Assembly (NCBI RefSeq): GCF_000260795.1 | Contig: NZ_AJGU01000001.1 | Location: 62,001 to 126,000 of the forward strand | Length of the DNA: 64,000 bases | Source of the DNA: Treponema sp. JC4 | GTDB lineage: Bacteria; Spirochaetota; Spirochaetia; Treponematales; Treponemataceae | Direction: 5' to 3' | Part shown: piece after piece, positions 1-8,329 of the stretch | Position numbering within the stretch: position 1 is the stretch's first letter | Layout of the letters: every line of letters begins with the position of its first letter | Made by a program: the position numbers and the translations under genes | The notes under the pieces: model-generated | Database searches by the model: none | What the model saw: only the letters and a program-made list of their open reading frames with translations | Told to the model about the DNA's origin: nothing

Positions 1-925
1 CGTAAACGCTGCACTTATTATCCACACAGGCATAAATCTTTTTTGCAATCTTTGTAATCTGATGAAGAGAAAAGCAGTCCAAAAACTGGCTCATCCAGAC
101 AGCGTCAGCACCTGCTGGCAGCAGATCACTCTGATCTAAAATATTTCCTGCCTGGGTAGAAATCCTCTTTGCAAAACCTGCAGCCTCAGCATTCTTTTCT
201 GCAACTGAAGTCTGACCCGGTAAATCCATAATCGTAACGTGAACGTCCGGATCGTATTTGCAGCAGGAAATTGCCCATTTTGCAGTATTTCCCCCGATAT
301 CTACAAGATGGGCAGGCTTTTTTGCAAAAACAATCGGAAGGGCATCAGGGAAAGCAATGTCAGAATAAAAATGATCAAAATCAAACCAGCTTTTCTTTGC
401 GCGTTCCGGGAGAGAGGACAGGGCTTCGTAAATTGTAGTCCATTTGTCTCCAAAAACTTTCAGACCTTCAGGCTTTCCGCTTTTTATAGAAGCGAGTAAA
501 TCCCAGGCTCCCTGATAGCAGATGTCATTTGTAAACCAGAAATTAGCCTTTGTCAAATCATCTTCCAGAAGCATCCAGCCGGTTTTTCCAAGCACGTAGC
601 GCTCGTCACTTTCAAAAGTACTGTCACTGGAAAGTTTGATAACTCCCATTCCAAGGGCAATTTCGCAAAGGAGATTTATGCCATAGAGACTAACGCCAGA
701 CTTTTCTGCAAGCTGGTTTGCCTTAATTCCACTGTCGCCGGCATCTTCAATCAGCTGTAAAATCCCAAGTTCCAGCATTGCACGTACGGCCTGAAAGGTC
801 ATAGGCGAAAAAGCAATTTCCTGAGCATGAGTTTTTGCGTCAACTGCACGAATATCATCTTCTTTAAGGCTTTCCGGCGTAAAAATCGCCTTGTCCTGTC
901 CCTTGTTTTCAGTTTTTTTATACAT
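1..925 (-). CDS. SAM-dependent O-methyltransferase-like protein, partial (runs off the left edge)
   Basis: The minus-strand frame from the ATG at 925 (protein begins MYKKTENKGQ) stays open to the window edge, giving about 308 residues without a C-terminus. The N-terminal third looks like the winged-helix dimerisation domain of small-molecule O-methyltransferases. It is followed by a SAM-binding motif I (LVDIGGN) and a motif II region (VTIMDLPGQ), both typical of the hydroxyindole/COMT type. The gene starts 9 nt after the stop of the ketosynthase gene at 935-2212 and is probably co-transcribed with it, so a role in a polyketide or aryl-polyene-like pathway is inferred. The substrate cannot be read from the sequence. 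Confidence 0.72.
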   Translation of the reverse strand, partial: MYKKTENKGQDKAIFTPESLKEDDIRAVDAKTHAQEIAFSPMTFQAVRAMLELGILQLIEDAGDSGIKANQLAEKSGVSLYGINLLCEIALGMGVIKLSSDSTFESDERYVLGKTGWMLLEDDLTKANFWFTNDICYQGAWDLLASIKSGKPEGLKVFGDKWTTIYEALSSLPERAKKSWFDFDHFYSDIAFPDALPIVFAKKPAHLVDIGGNTAKWAISCCKYDPDVHVTIMDLPGQTSVAEKNAEAAGFAKRISTQAGNILDQSDLLPAGADAVWMSQFLDCFSLHQITKIAKKIYACVDNKCSVY

Positions 926-934
926 TTTTTCCTC

Positions 935-2212
935 TTATTCCTTTTTTATTATCAAAGAAGCGTTTGAACCGCCAAAGGCAAAGCTGTTGCTCATACAGGC
1001 TCTGACTTCTCCCTTTTTTCCGCAGCTTCCTGCACTTACAAAGTTCAATGCAGGCAATTCTTCGTCCCGAATTCCGTCCCAGCTTTGAGCAGGAAGAAGG
1101 AAAGATGAAGTGTCATCGGGCGCAATGGTCGGAATGCAGTTTGAATGGCTGTTTCCCCTGCCACTTTCTGCAAGGAGAGCGCCCGCTGCCATTTGTAAAG
1201 TTTCAAAACAAATTGCCAGCTCTAAAGCGGCTGCAGCACCAAGTGTGTGTCCCGTTGAGCCTTTTGTTGAACTGCAGGGAACCTTATAGTCTCCAAAAAT
1301 CCTGTCTACAGCCTTAGATTCCATGCTGTCGTTGAATTTTGTTCCTGTTCCATGGAGGTTCAGATAGCCTATATCTTTTGCAGAAAGACCTGCTGATTTA
1401 AGAGCCCTTTCCATAGCGGCTGCCGCTCCCTTTCCTTCCGGATCAGGGCTTGTCATGTGGTAGGCGTCGGCAGATTCTCCATAGCCTGCAAGAATAATTC
1501 CTGTCTTGTCTAAATCTTCGCGGCATAGAAGGAAAAAAGCTGCTGCTTCACCCATAGTAATGCCCTTTCTGTTTTTACTGAAAGGATTTGTCGGCTCAGA
1601 AGATATTGCTTCCAGAGAACCAAAGCCCATCAGTGCAGTATCACTTGCAATATCTGCGCCCCCTGCAATTACTGCATCGCAGATTCCGGCCTTAATAAGC
1701 TGAGCTGCCTTTATGATTGCAACTGCGCTTGAAGAACAGGCGGTACTGAAAGCATTTGCAGGACCTTTTAAACCAAATCTTTCCTTAATAAAACGGGCAA
1801 CATATTGAGCGCTCTGTTTTTCTATAGAATAGTCTTTAAAATCTCCCTCTGTAAAAAACTTAAGATGAGAAGGGCCTGAAAGTTCTGTCAGGTTGTCGCA
1901 GGAACCTATGCAGACTCCAATTTTTTCTGCACCGAATTTCTGTAGGGCAAGTTTTACGGTATTTACAATCTGATTTAATGCCGCATTTTCCATACGGACA
2001 ATTTTTGAATCAAACTGAGAAGTGGCTTTATCGCCGCCTGTGATTTCCTCAAAATCATCTTTGTTTACGGAAGCTGCAAAATAATCCTCTCCACTTCCGA
2101 CTTTTCGTTTTTTTATAGAAGAATTATCTGCCCGGCAGACTGCCTCAAAAAGCTGGCCGGAAGATTTTCCTGCCGCACAAATTACGCCAGGTTTGCTAAG
2201 AAAAATTTTCAT
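935..2212 (-). CDS. beta-ketoacyl-ACP synthase (KAS II-like ketosynthase)
   Basis: 425 residues, thiolase fold of condensing enzymes. The active-site cysteine is in FSTACSSSAVA, and the two catalytic histidines are in NLHGTGTKFND and KGSTGHTLGAAA, so the Cys-His-His triad is complete. The end (NSFAFGGSNAS) is the usual glycine-rich KAS terminus. It would condense an acyl primer with malonyl-ACP. A methyltransferase gene follows 9 nt downstream on the same strand. This pairing, rather than the usual fab cluster, suggests secondary metabolism such as aryl polyene pigment synthesis. The assignment to that pathway is inference, because the rest of the locus lies outside the window. Confidence 0.85.
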   Translation of the reverse strand: MKIFLSKPGVICAAGKSSGQLFEAVCRADNSSIKKRKVGSGEDYFAASVNKDDFEEITGGDKATSQFDSKIVRMENAALNQIVNTVKLALQKFGAEKIGVCIGSCDNLTELSGPSHLKFFTEGDFKDYSIEKQSAQYVARFIKERFGLKGPANAFSTACSSSAVAIIKAAQLIKAGICDAVIAGGADIASDTALMGFGSLEAISSEPTNPFSKNRKGITMGEAAAFFLLCREDLDKTGIILAGYGESADAYHMTSPDPEGKGAAAAMERALKSAGLSAKDIGYLNLHGTGTKFNDSMESKAVDRIFGDYKVPCSSTKGSTGHTLGAAAALELAICFETLQMAAGALLAESGRGNSHSNCIPTIAPDDTSSFLLPAQSWDGIRDEELPALNFVSAGSCGKKGEVRACMSNSFAFGGSNASLIIKKE

Positions 2213-2244
2213 AATTACTACTATTATAAAGCATTTTTTGTATT

Positions 2245-2272
2245 TTGTATTTGTGCTTTTTTGAGTTATAAT
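2245..2272 (+). promoter_or_regulatory. promoter with -10 TATAAT placed for a leaderless transcript
   Basis: TATAAT at 2267-2272 lies 7 nt before the ATG at 2280, with TTGTAT at 2245-2250 as a possible -35 (spacing 16). Transcription would start at or beside the A of the ATG. No Shine-Dalgarno sequence precedes this start codon. Confidence 0.55.
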
Positions 2273-2279
2273 TTTTTAA

Positions 2280-3359
2280 ATGAAATTTCCTCTTCTCTGG
2301 TTTTGTGCAGCATTTTTACTTTTTTCAATTTTCGCTAAGGGTTTTATTAAAACTAATCGCCTTTCATCAGAAACAGAAAGTCTGAATACAGAAATTATTG
2401 AGCCGGAGGAAGAAAAAGCTTCCGTTGAAGTTCCTGCCGAACCTTCTCAAGTTCTTGAAATCAAAAACTTTATGACTTTTTATCCGGATCTTGATTATGA
2501 AATTTCATTTGATGAAAAATATAATGACTGGAAAATAAAAATTACTGCCAGCACTTATCTGAATCGTGAAGATAAATCTGCGTCAGAAAAAGCTTTGAAA
2601 AAATCTGCCGACTTTTATTGGGCTGATGGCCGCCTGCTGCCTGAAAATCAGCTTGCACACAAGGATGATTACTGGGTCTTGCAGTATAAGTATTCAAATG
2701 AGTTGAGGGATCCAAAAACTTTTACAGAAGAAGAGCTTGAAAACATCAGAAAATTCGGCTCCAGCGAAAACCGGAAAAGTGACGGCGGCACTCCGATGTT
2801 CTTTTTTGACTTTCTTTATGCGGCAAAGTCCAGACCTGTGATTGAAGAGCATATTGTCCGAAGCCGCTTTCTTGGAAAAACTACTAAGGTTCATGAAAGA
2901 ATTTTGCCGGCCCTAAAGCGGGTTGAAGCAGAAATCTGTCTGGAAGCGGGAATCTCGGTTGAAAATCTAAGTTCGCCAGAAAAAATTGCCAAAATTGATA
3001 CAAAAAGCCAGGGGCTTACTCCTCAGCAAAAAGAAATCCGGGAATTTATCGTAAGTCTGCGTTCTGCCGATGCCTACCACTGGCGGGAAATTGCGGAAAC
3101 AAACAGGAAATCCTTTCATAGTTACGGAATTGCGATTGACCTTTTGCCCCGCCGTCTTGCCGGTCGCTCCATTTACTGGGGCTGGGAAAAAGAACGCAGC
3201 GGTGACAACTGGATGCTGGTTCCTCTAAAAGGCCGCTGGATGCCGCCGGAAGCTGTTATAAAGATTTTTGAAGCAGAAGGTTTTATCTGGGGCGGTTACT
3301 GGATTATTTTTGACAACATGCATTTTGAATATCATCCGGAACTTGTTGGAAATATGTAA
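2280..3359 (+). CDS. M15-family peptidoglycan peptidase (D-Ala-D-Ala carboxypeptidase/CwlK type), membrane anchored
   Basis: 359 residues. An N-terminal hydrophobic segment (residues about 3-20) is a signal anchor, followed by an acidic linker. The C-terminal part carries the zinc-peptidase signature: SFHSYGIAIDLLP (His and Asp ligands), then DNMHFEYHPE with the last His ligand near the end. This is the M15 pattern, so periplasmic cleavage of peptidoglycan peptides is the likely role. The middle (residues about 60-200) is not recognised. The gene is alone on its strand, facing the RluA gene across a nested inverted repeat, and its promoter suggests a leaderless mRNA. Preference for a carboxypeptidase or an endopeptidase reaction cannot be decided from sequence. 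Confidence 0.75.
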   Translation: MKFPLLWFCAAFLLFSIFAKGFIKTNRLSSETESLNTEIIEPEEEKASVEVPAEPSQVLEIKNFMTFYPDLDYEISFDEKYNDWKIKITASTYLNREDKSASEKALKKSADFYWADGRLLPENQLAHKDDYWVLQYKYSNELRDPKTFTEEELENIRKFGSSENRKSDGGTPMFFFDFLYAAKSRPVIEEHIVRSRFLGKTTKVHERILPALKRVEAEICLEAGISVENLSSPEKIAKIDTKSQGLTPQQKEIREFIVSLRSADAYHWREIAETNRKSFHSYGIAIDLLPRRLAGRSIYWGWEKERSGDNWMLVPLKGRWMPPEAVIKIFEAEGFIWGGYWIIFDNMHFEYHPELVGNM

Positions 3360-3363
3360 GCTG

Positions 3364-3519
3364 GCAAAAAGGGCTTCCGGTCGAAAAGCGTATGTCAAAA
3401 CCGCGCGATATCGCGCTACACGCTGATTGTGGCAAAGAAACTATTGTCATGGCCGCTCTCGCGGCCACCACAATCAGAGTGTTTTTGCCACACGCTTTTC
3501 TCCCTCACGCCCTTTTTGC
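3364..3519. repeat. nested imperfect inverted repeat between convergent genes
   Basis: Four nested arm pairs share one centre: GCAAAAAGGGC (3364-3374) with its complement at 3509-3519; GAAAAGCGT (3383-3391) with 3492-3500; CTGATTGTGG (3423-3432) with 3468-3477; TGGCCGC (3450-3456) with 3461-3467. The whole element could fold into one long hairpin. It fills the space between two convergent genes, so it may be a bidirectional terminator, or a small non-coding mobile repeat that has taken that role. Confidence 0.7.
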
Positions 3520-3531
3520 TGTTTGAAATTT

Positions 3532-4884
3532 CTAAAATTCCGGTTGGCATATAAAATGCATCTTTTCATGTGTGGTCGGGTGGGTAAAGGTAATTTCCTG
3601 GGCGTGGAGCATTAGGCGTTCTCCGGGCAGGCAAGTGCCGTAGAGGGTGTCGCCTATAATTGGAAGGTGGAAACCGTGGATGTCGCTTGAATGAAGGCGC
3701 AGCTGGTGGGTGCGGCCGGTCTGGGGTATAAAGAGTACTCTTGTTGCTTTTTTTGTGCTTCCGTCTGGGGCTCGGTAGGTCACCTGACCAAGATTTTCCC
3801 AGTCTGTAATTCCAAGTTTTCCAAATTCTTCGTCGTAAATCTGGTGAGGACGATTGTCCGGATCAAGACGGAATTTTAATTCAATTCTTCCAGTTTTTTC
3901 TCCCTGTTTTGGAGCTGCCTCTCCGTCTGCTTTTTGAAGAACTCCATCCAGCAGGGCTATGTATTTTTTATGAACTTCCTTGGCTTCAAACTGGCGGTTA
4001 AGTTCGCGGTGGGCTTCTTTTGTAAAGGCCAGAATCATAATTCCCGAGGTTTCCATATCAAGGCGGTGAACAGCCGGCTGATTAAGCTGGTTTGTAAAAG
4101 GGAAGAGAGCCTTCATGCGGCTTTCAATGCAGTCCTGTTTGTCGGGAGTGCGGCCTGGAACTGAAAGCAGCCCCGACTGCTTGTTTACCACGAGGATCGC
4201 GTCATCACGGTAGAGGATTTCAAGTCCCAGAATTGAAGGAAGAATGTAGCCGCAGCGTTCGTCGCAGGGCGGGTAAGAGCTGCCGCATTTTTTGTTTGGG
4301 CTGTCTTTTCCGTAAAAAACTTCATCCATGCTGAATGGAATAAGATTGTTCTCAAAAGCGTAGGAAAGAAGTTTTGGCGCACAGCAGTCGCCGGTTCCTG
4401 TCGGGGGAAGTCGGCCTCCGTGTCGGGCGATTATTTCATTAAGAGAGATTTTCTTTCCGTCAAAGCGGGTAAAAGTATAGAGATCAAAAACTCTCTGAAG
4501 TGATTGGGTGGTCAGGGCTGTTCGGGCGGCGGAAAGTTCTTTTTCGCCGGCATTTATGCGCGCTGTCAGCTCGTGGATTGCAGCGTCGTTGGCGGCCAGG
4601 GCGGCTTCTATCTGGGAAGGGGATGCCAGCGGTGGAACGACGATTTGCGGCTGGGAAGAAGATGGAAGTTGCAGCTGCATGCTGATTCCCGACACTGCAT
4701 GCAAAATAACTTCTTCCCCTGTTTCAACTTTTTTACAGATTAAGGTGCCCAGCATAAGACCGTGCCCCTTACGTTCCTCGCTTTCTTTTGTAAGCTGAAG
4801 GAGTTTTGCTTCTCCCTTTTCCAGAAGCGAAATCAATTCAAGATTTTTTTGATGTGCCTGCTCGCAAGGAAAGGGAGGAAACAT
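3532..4884 (-). CDS. RluA-family pseudouridine synthase with N-terminal extension
   Basis: 450 residues, longer than usual for RluA proteins (about 220-320). The C-terminal half from about residue 225 has the catalytic motif PAVHRLDMETSGIM with the conserved Asp, then the TGRTHQLRLH motif II region near the end. It isomerises uridine to pseudouridine in rRNA or tRNA. The first 220 residues hold a coiled-coil-like stretch and a Cys-rich segment (TGTGDCCAPKLL; CGSSYPPCDERCGY) seen in a subgroup of long RluA proteins. The target base is unknown. It starts 3 nt after rpiA and is the last gene of the his-to-rpiA operon. Confidence 0.85.
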   Translation of the reverse strand: MFPPFPCEQAHQKNLELISLLEKGEAKLLQLTKESEERKGHGLMLGTLICKKVETGEEVILHAVSGISMQLQLPSSSQPQIVVPPLASPSQIEAALAANDAAIHELTARINAGEKELSAARTALTTQSLQRVFDLYTFTRFDGKKISLNEIIARHGGRLPPTGTGDCCAPKLLSYAFENNLIPFSMDEVFYGKDSPNKKCGSSYPPCDERCGYILPSILGLEILYRDDAILVVNKQSGLLSVPGRTPDKQDCIESRMKALFPFTNQLNQPAVHRLDMETSGIMILAFTKEAHRELNRQFEAKEVHKKYIALLDGVLQKADGEAAPKQGEKTGRIELKFRLDPDNRPHQIYDEEFGKLGITDWENLGQVTYRAPDGSTKKATRVLFIPQTGRTHQLRLHSSDIHGFHLPIIGDTLYGTCLPGERLMLHAQEITFTHPTTHEKMHFICQPEF

Positions 4885-4887
4885 TAT

Positions 4888-5610
4888 TTAGTCCAGATTT
4901 CTGATTTCAACTTTGCCGTCGTCAGTTCCAAGGAAAACGATAGGCTTTTTCTTGCTGAAAAGACCAACTTCTACAACACCTGTAAAGGAGTTTATTTTGT
5001 CTTCCATGGCTGGAACGTCAATTGGTTTTTCCCAGGTGCAGTCAAGAATCCAGTTGTTGTTATCTGTAATTACAGGACCGCATTTGCGAACTCCCTCGCG
5101 GAGAACAGGTTTTGCGCCTGTTGCTTCAAGTTGGCGGGTAACGCTTGCTCTTGCTTCCGGAATTACTTCTACTGGAACCGGGAATTTTGTTCCGATTGTA
5201 TCTACGCGTTTTGTTGAGTCTGCGACTACAACAAAGATTTTTGAGTTATATTCTACCAGCTTTTCGCGGACGTGGGCTGCTCCACCGCCTTTAATCAGGT
5301 TGCAGTCAGGGTCAACTTCATCTGCTCCGTCAAAAGTAAGGTCAAGTTCTCCGTTAATAGCCGGGTGATTCATAGAATAAACCGGGATTCCGTATTCAAG
5401 GCAGGCATTCTGAGCCTGGAAACTTGTAACAACGGCTTTTACATCTTTAATGCTGCCTTTTTTAAGGTGTTCTGCCAGGCGGGTTATAGCCGGCATTGCT
5501 GTAGAACCTGTTCCAAGTCCAATCTTCATTCCGCTGAAAATCAGCCCCTTTTCAATCAGCGTATCAATCGCTGTGTTTGCTACCATTACTTTCTGTTCTG
5601 ACTGTGTCAT
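4888..5610 (-). CDS. rpiA: ribose-5-phosphate isomerase A
   Basis: 240 residues, the normal length for RpiA. Family motifs are GLGTGSTA near residue 30, DGADEVDPDCNLIKGGGAA (catalytic Asp and Glu region) and the Lys-Gly loop after it. It interconverts ribose-5-phosphate and ribulose-5-phosphate in the pentose phosphate pathway. The ATG at 5610 overlaps the aroDE stop codon by one base (TAATG), indicating translational coupling. Supplying ribose phosphate beside the his genes, which consume PRPP, is a sensible context. Confidence 0.96.
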   Translation of the reverse strand: MTQSEQKVMVANTAIDTLIEKGLIFSGMKIGLGTGSTAMPAITRLAEHLKKGSIKDVKAVVTSFQAQNACLEYGIPVYSMNHPAINGELDLTFDGADEVDPDCNLIKGGGAAHVREKLVEYNSKIFVVVADSTKRVDTIGTKFPVPVEVIPEARASVTRQLEATGAKPVLREGVRKCGPVITDNNNWILDCTWEKPIDVPAMEDKINSFTGVVEVGLFSKKKPIVFLGTDDGKVEIRNLD

Positions 5611-7106
5611 TAGTAGTCAACTCCTGTGAATAATTTAAACTGTTCGTATGCCTGATATTCGAGCATCTTATAACCGTTGCAGACCTTACAGCCCGCGGCA
5701 GACGCGCGTCTCATCACCGGTGTAGAAGCCGGTACATAAACTATATCAAACACCTTTTCAGTTCCACGGAATTTATAAAAATAAATAGGGTCGTTTTCAG
5801 GAGAAATTGGCCCTTCGGCATTCATGCCAACAGAAGTTGTCTGAATAATAAGAGAAGAGTATTCATCCAGAATCATGGCAGAAGTTTCATCAAGTTTGGC
5901 AGCCATAAAATCATATTTTTCTGCAAGCTTCTGAGCAGTTTCAAGAGTTCTGTTGAAAATGCAGGCTTTCATGCCGAGTTTTTTTACAGTATAGGCAATT
6001 GCCTTTGCGGCTCCACCTGCACCGATAATCGAAACCTTCATCTTCTTGGTTTTTACATTGCTTCCAAGAAATTCCAGAAGGGCACGTTCAAAACCTGTAC
6101 AGTCTGTATTGTAGCCGATCCACTTATAATTTTTGCGGACTACTGTGTTGCAGGCGCCAATCTGCATAACTTCTGGAGAAAGTTCATGCAGATAGTAAAG
6201 TACAGATTCTTTGAAAGGAATTGTAACACTCATTCCCTTTACGTCCAGCTGCTCTGCAAAGTTCAGGGATTCAGAAATCAGCTGAGAACGGATTGGGAAA
6301 TAAACTGCATCAATCCCGTGATGGCGGTAACCCATATTATGAATTTCAGGACTTGAGGTTTTTACAAGAGGCCAGCCTGTAATTCCAAAAAGCTGGGTAG
6401 ATTTAGATATTCCCTTGAAGTTATAAAGGTCGTTCAGGACAACCGGGTCAATGTGGCCGATTGAGGCAGTTTTATCTGCTGTTTCCTGAGGCGAGGTATA
6501 AGTCATGTAGGAGTTTGAAATGCTTGTAAGAATGCGGGACGGCATTCCTTCTGCGCCCATTGCAACAAGAATATGGTCGTAGTTTGTCATCAGAGAACTT
6601 TCATGAAAAAGATTTACTACGTCCGAAAGGGTTTTAGGCATGAAGGCAATTTTAGGAATTTCATAGCCTGTTTTTCTCATTGCATCGCAGCGTTTTCTAA
6701 GATTATGAATCGGCTCAGTCATATTGTGGCAGCTTCGGATAATCCTTACACCAAAGGCCATTGCCGCATCCTGAATGCTAGGAATATGATAGTCTTCCTC
6801 AAAATCTACATAGGCAAAGTTTCTTTTTTTGTCAGGGTCTGCAAAAGCAAGGGCTCTTCCAAAAAGATTTGTTCTTGAAAAGTCGTTTCCTGTCCAAAGT
6901 CCTCCATCGGAATCCCGGCGGATTGTAAGGATACAAGGCTTTTTTACAAGAGCAGGAAATTTTCTGATTAAAAGCTGTTCATTTTCATCCAGATGATCAG
7001 CCCGAAGTTCAAGTACATCGCAGAATTTTTCGTATTTCTGTGAAAGTTTTATATCTTCCTCAATAGTTTTTCCTGTCAATGTCATACAGATTAAAGGCTG
7101 TCCCAT
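5610..7106 (-). CDS. aroDE: bifunctional 3-dehydroquinate dehydratase / shikimate dehydrogenase
   Basis: 498 residues, a fusion of two shikimate-pathway enzymes. Residues about 1-225 are type I dehydroquinase (VLELRADHL near the start; DFEEDYHIPS; SCHNM; a Schiff-base Lys is expected around PKIAFMPKTL). Residues about 235-498 are shikimate dehydrogenase: FGITGWPLVKTSSPEIHN is the shikimate site, SVTIPFKE carries the catalytic Lys, and IIGAGGAAKAIAY is the NADP loop. The same fusion order is known in plants, chlamydiae and some other bacteria. Start and stop overlap the neighbouring genes by one base. Confidence 0.93.
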   Translation of the reverse strand: MGQPLICMTLTGKTIEEDIKLSQKYEKFCDVLELRADHLDENEQLLIRKFPALVKKPCILTIRRDSDGGLWTGNDFSRTNLFGRALAFADPDKKRNFAYVDFEEDYHIPSIQDAAMAFGVRIIRSCHNMTEPIHNLRKRCDAMRKTGYEIPKIAFMPKTLSDVVNLFHESSLMTNYDHILVAMGAEGMPSRILTSISNSYMTYTSPQETADKTASIGHIDPVVLNDLYNFKGISKSTQLFGITGWPLVKTSSPEIHNMGYRHHGIDAVYFPIRSQLISESLNFAEQLDVKGMSVTIPFKESVLYYLHELSPEVMQIGACNTVVRKNYKWIGYNTDCTGFERALLEFLGSNVKTKKMKVSIIGAGGAAKAIAYTVKKLGMKACIFNRTLETAQKLAEKYDFMAAKLDETSAMILDEYSSLIIQTTSVGMNAEGPISPENDPIYFYKFRGTEKVFDIVYVPASTPVMRRASAAGCKVCNGYKMLEYQAYEQFKLFTGVDY

Positions 7107-8287
7107 CAGTTCACCACCTTTCTGCTTGCTACTTTGTCTACAACGTAAAGTGTAAGTGTTGTTCCCTTTGGAACAGCATAAGGAATTGTAAGCTCTCCAC
7201 CCGGATGGCTGAAGCTGATGATTGTATAGGCATCGCCTTCTGAAGGAGTTGCTTCAAGTCTCATAGGAACAGGATATGGATAAACCTGAAGAGTCTGAGA
7301 GTAAATTCCGTAAATATTGTCATCAATAGCGCTCTTTGGAAGTGCCATTTCAACTTTCATTCGAGTGTAGTTTGGAACGAATTCATCTTCAAATTCTTCC
7401 TGACTTACAACAGTTCCAGGTGTTTCTCCGTCTTCAGCCTTATGACCTGTAATGTCAAAAACAATCTTATGACGGGTGATAGATTGAAGAAGGTCGTTTA
7501 CGCTCTGGCCGATAAGGCGAGGAGGGCGGGTATTTTCAAAGTTAGGGCCGCGGCTTACAACAAGCTGAACTGTAACCGGTTCAGAAATGCTTGTTCCTGC
7601 CGGTGGATCCTGTTCAAGAATTGTACCTGCGTCACTTGTATCAGGTTTGAATTCCGGTTTCGCAAGAACGATAAGAGGTTTTGTCTGACCTGCAAAGAGG
7701 GTCTGGATTTTAAGCTGAACTTCATCAAGTGACTGGCCGACATAATCATCAACCTTATCAACGATAACACCGCGGCTTACAACAAGAGAAATACGGCTGT
7801 AACCCTTAGTGATTGAGCCAGCCTGAGGTGACTGGTCAAGGATTGTTCCTTCATCACCCGGAGTATCCGAATAGCGCAGGTTGATTTTTGGATAAAGCTC
7901 CTTTACCTGAAGTTCCAGCAGGGCGTCTTCAAGTGATTTTCCGATAACGTCCGGCACAAGAACCTTTTCAGGGCCTTTTACAACTGTAAAAAAGATTGCT
8001 GTTGCAGAAAGAGCCATAATCACAAGCGCTACAAAACAGGTAAAAAGCATTACCGGCACATTTGATTTTACGGTCTGATATGAATCTTCTACTTTGATAT
8101 CTATGTTTTTAATGCGGTTAGGAAGGTCTTTTACTTCCTCCTTCATTTTTTTTGCAGCTTTCTTTCCGAAGAGTTTTGCCTTTTCTTTGATGTTTTCAAA
8201 ATTGTCGCTTTTGCTGCTTTTTTCAACCGGAGTTTGAACTTCTGCTGTCTGATTTTCTTTTGTCTGGGTATTCTCTGTATCGTCCAT
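7106..8287 (-). CDS. membrane-anchored PASTA-domain protein
   Basis: 393 residues. The N-terminal 75 residues are charged and cytoplasmic, followed by one membrane segment at about 77-100 (VMLFTCFVALVIMALSAT). Three PASTA repeats follow outside the membrane: about 108-180 (VLVPDVIGKSLEDALL), 183-255 and 258-325, each with the P-x-[VL]-[IV]-G-x-S start and a closing VVSRG-type strand. PASTA domains bind muropeptides or beta-lactams in Ser/Thr kinases and PBPs, but neither a kinase nor a transpeptidase domain is present here. The last 65 residues are not recognised. A cell-envelope sensing or scaffolding role is inferred. Confidence 0.85.
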   Translation of the reverse strand: MDDTENTQTKENQTAEVQTPVEKSSKSDNFENIKEKAKLFGKKAAKKMKEEVKDLPNRIKNIDIKVEDSYQTVKSNVPVMLFTCFVALVIMALSATAIFFTVVKGPEKVLVPDVIGKSLEDALLELQVKELYPKINLRYSDTPGDEGTILDQSPQAGSITKGYSRISLVVSRGVIVDKVDDYVGQSLDEVQLKIQTLFAGQTKPLIVLAKPEFKPDTSDAGTILEQDPPAGTSISEPVTVQLVVSRGPNFENTRPPRLIGQSVNDLLQSITRHKIVFDITGHKAEDGETPGTVVSQEEFEDEFVPNYTRMKVEMALPKSAIDDNIYGIYSQTLQVYPYPVPMRLEATPSEGDAYTIISFSHPGGELTIPYAVPKGTTLTLYVVDKVASRKVVN

Positions 8288-8329
8288 TTTGACCTCGCTG
8301 ATTTGGTGATTTTGACTTTTTTCTATATA

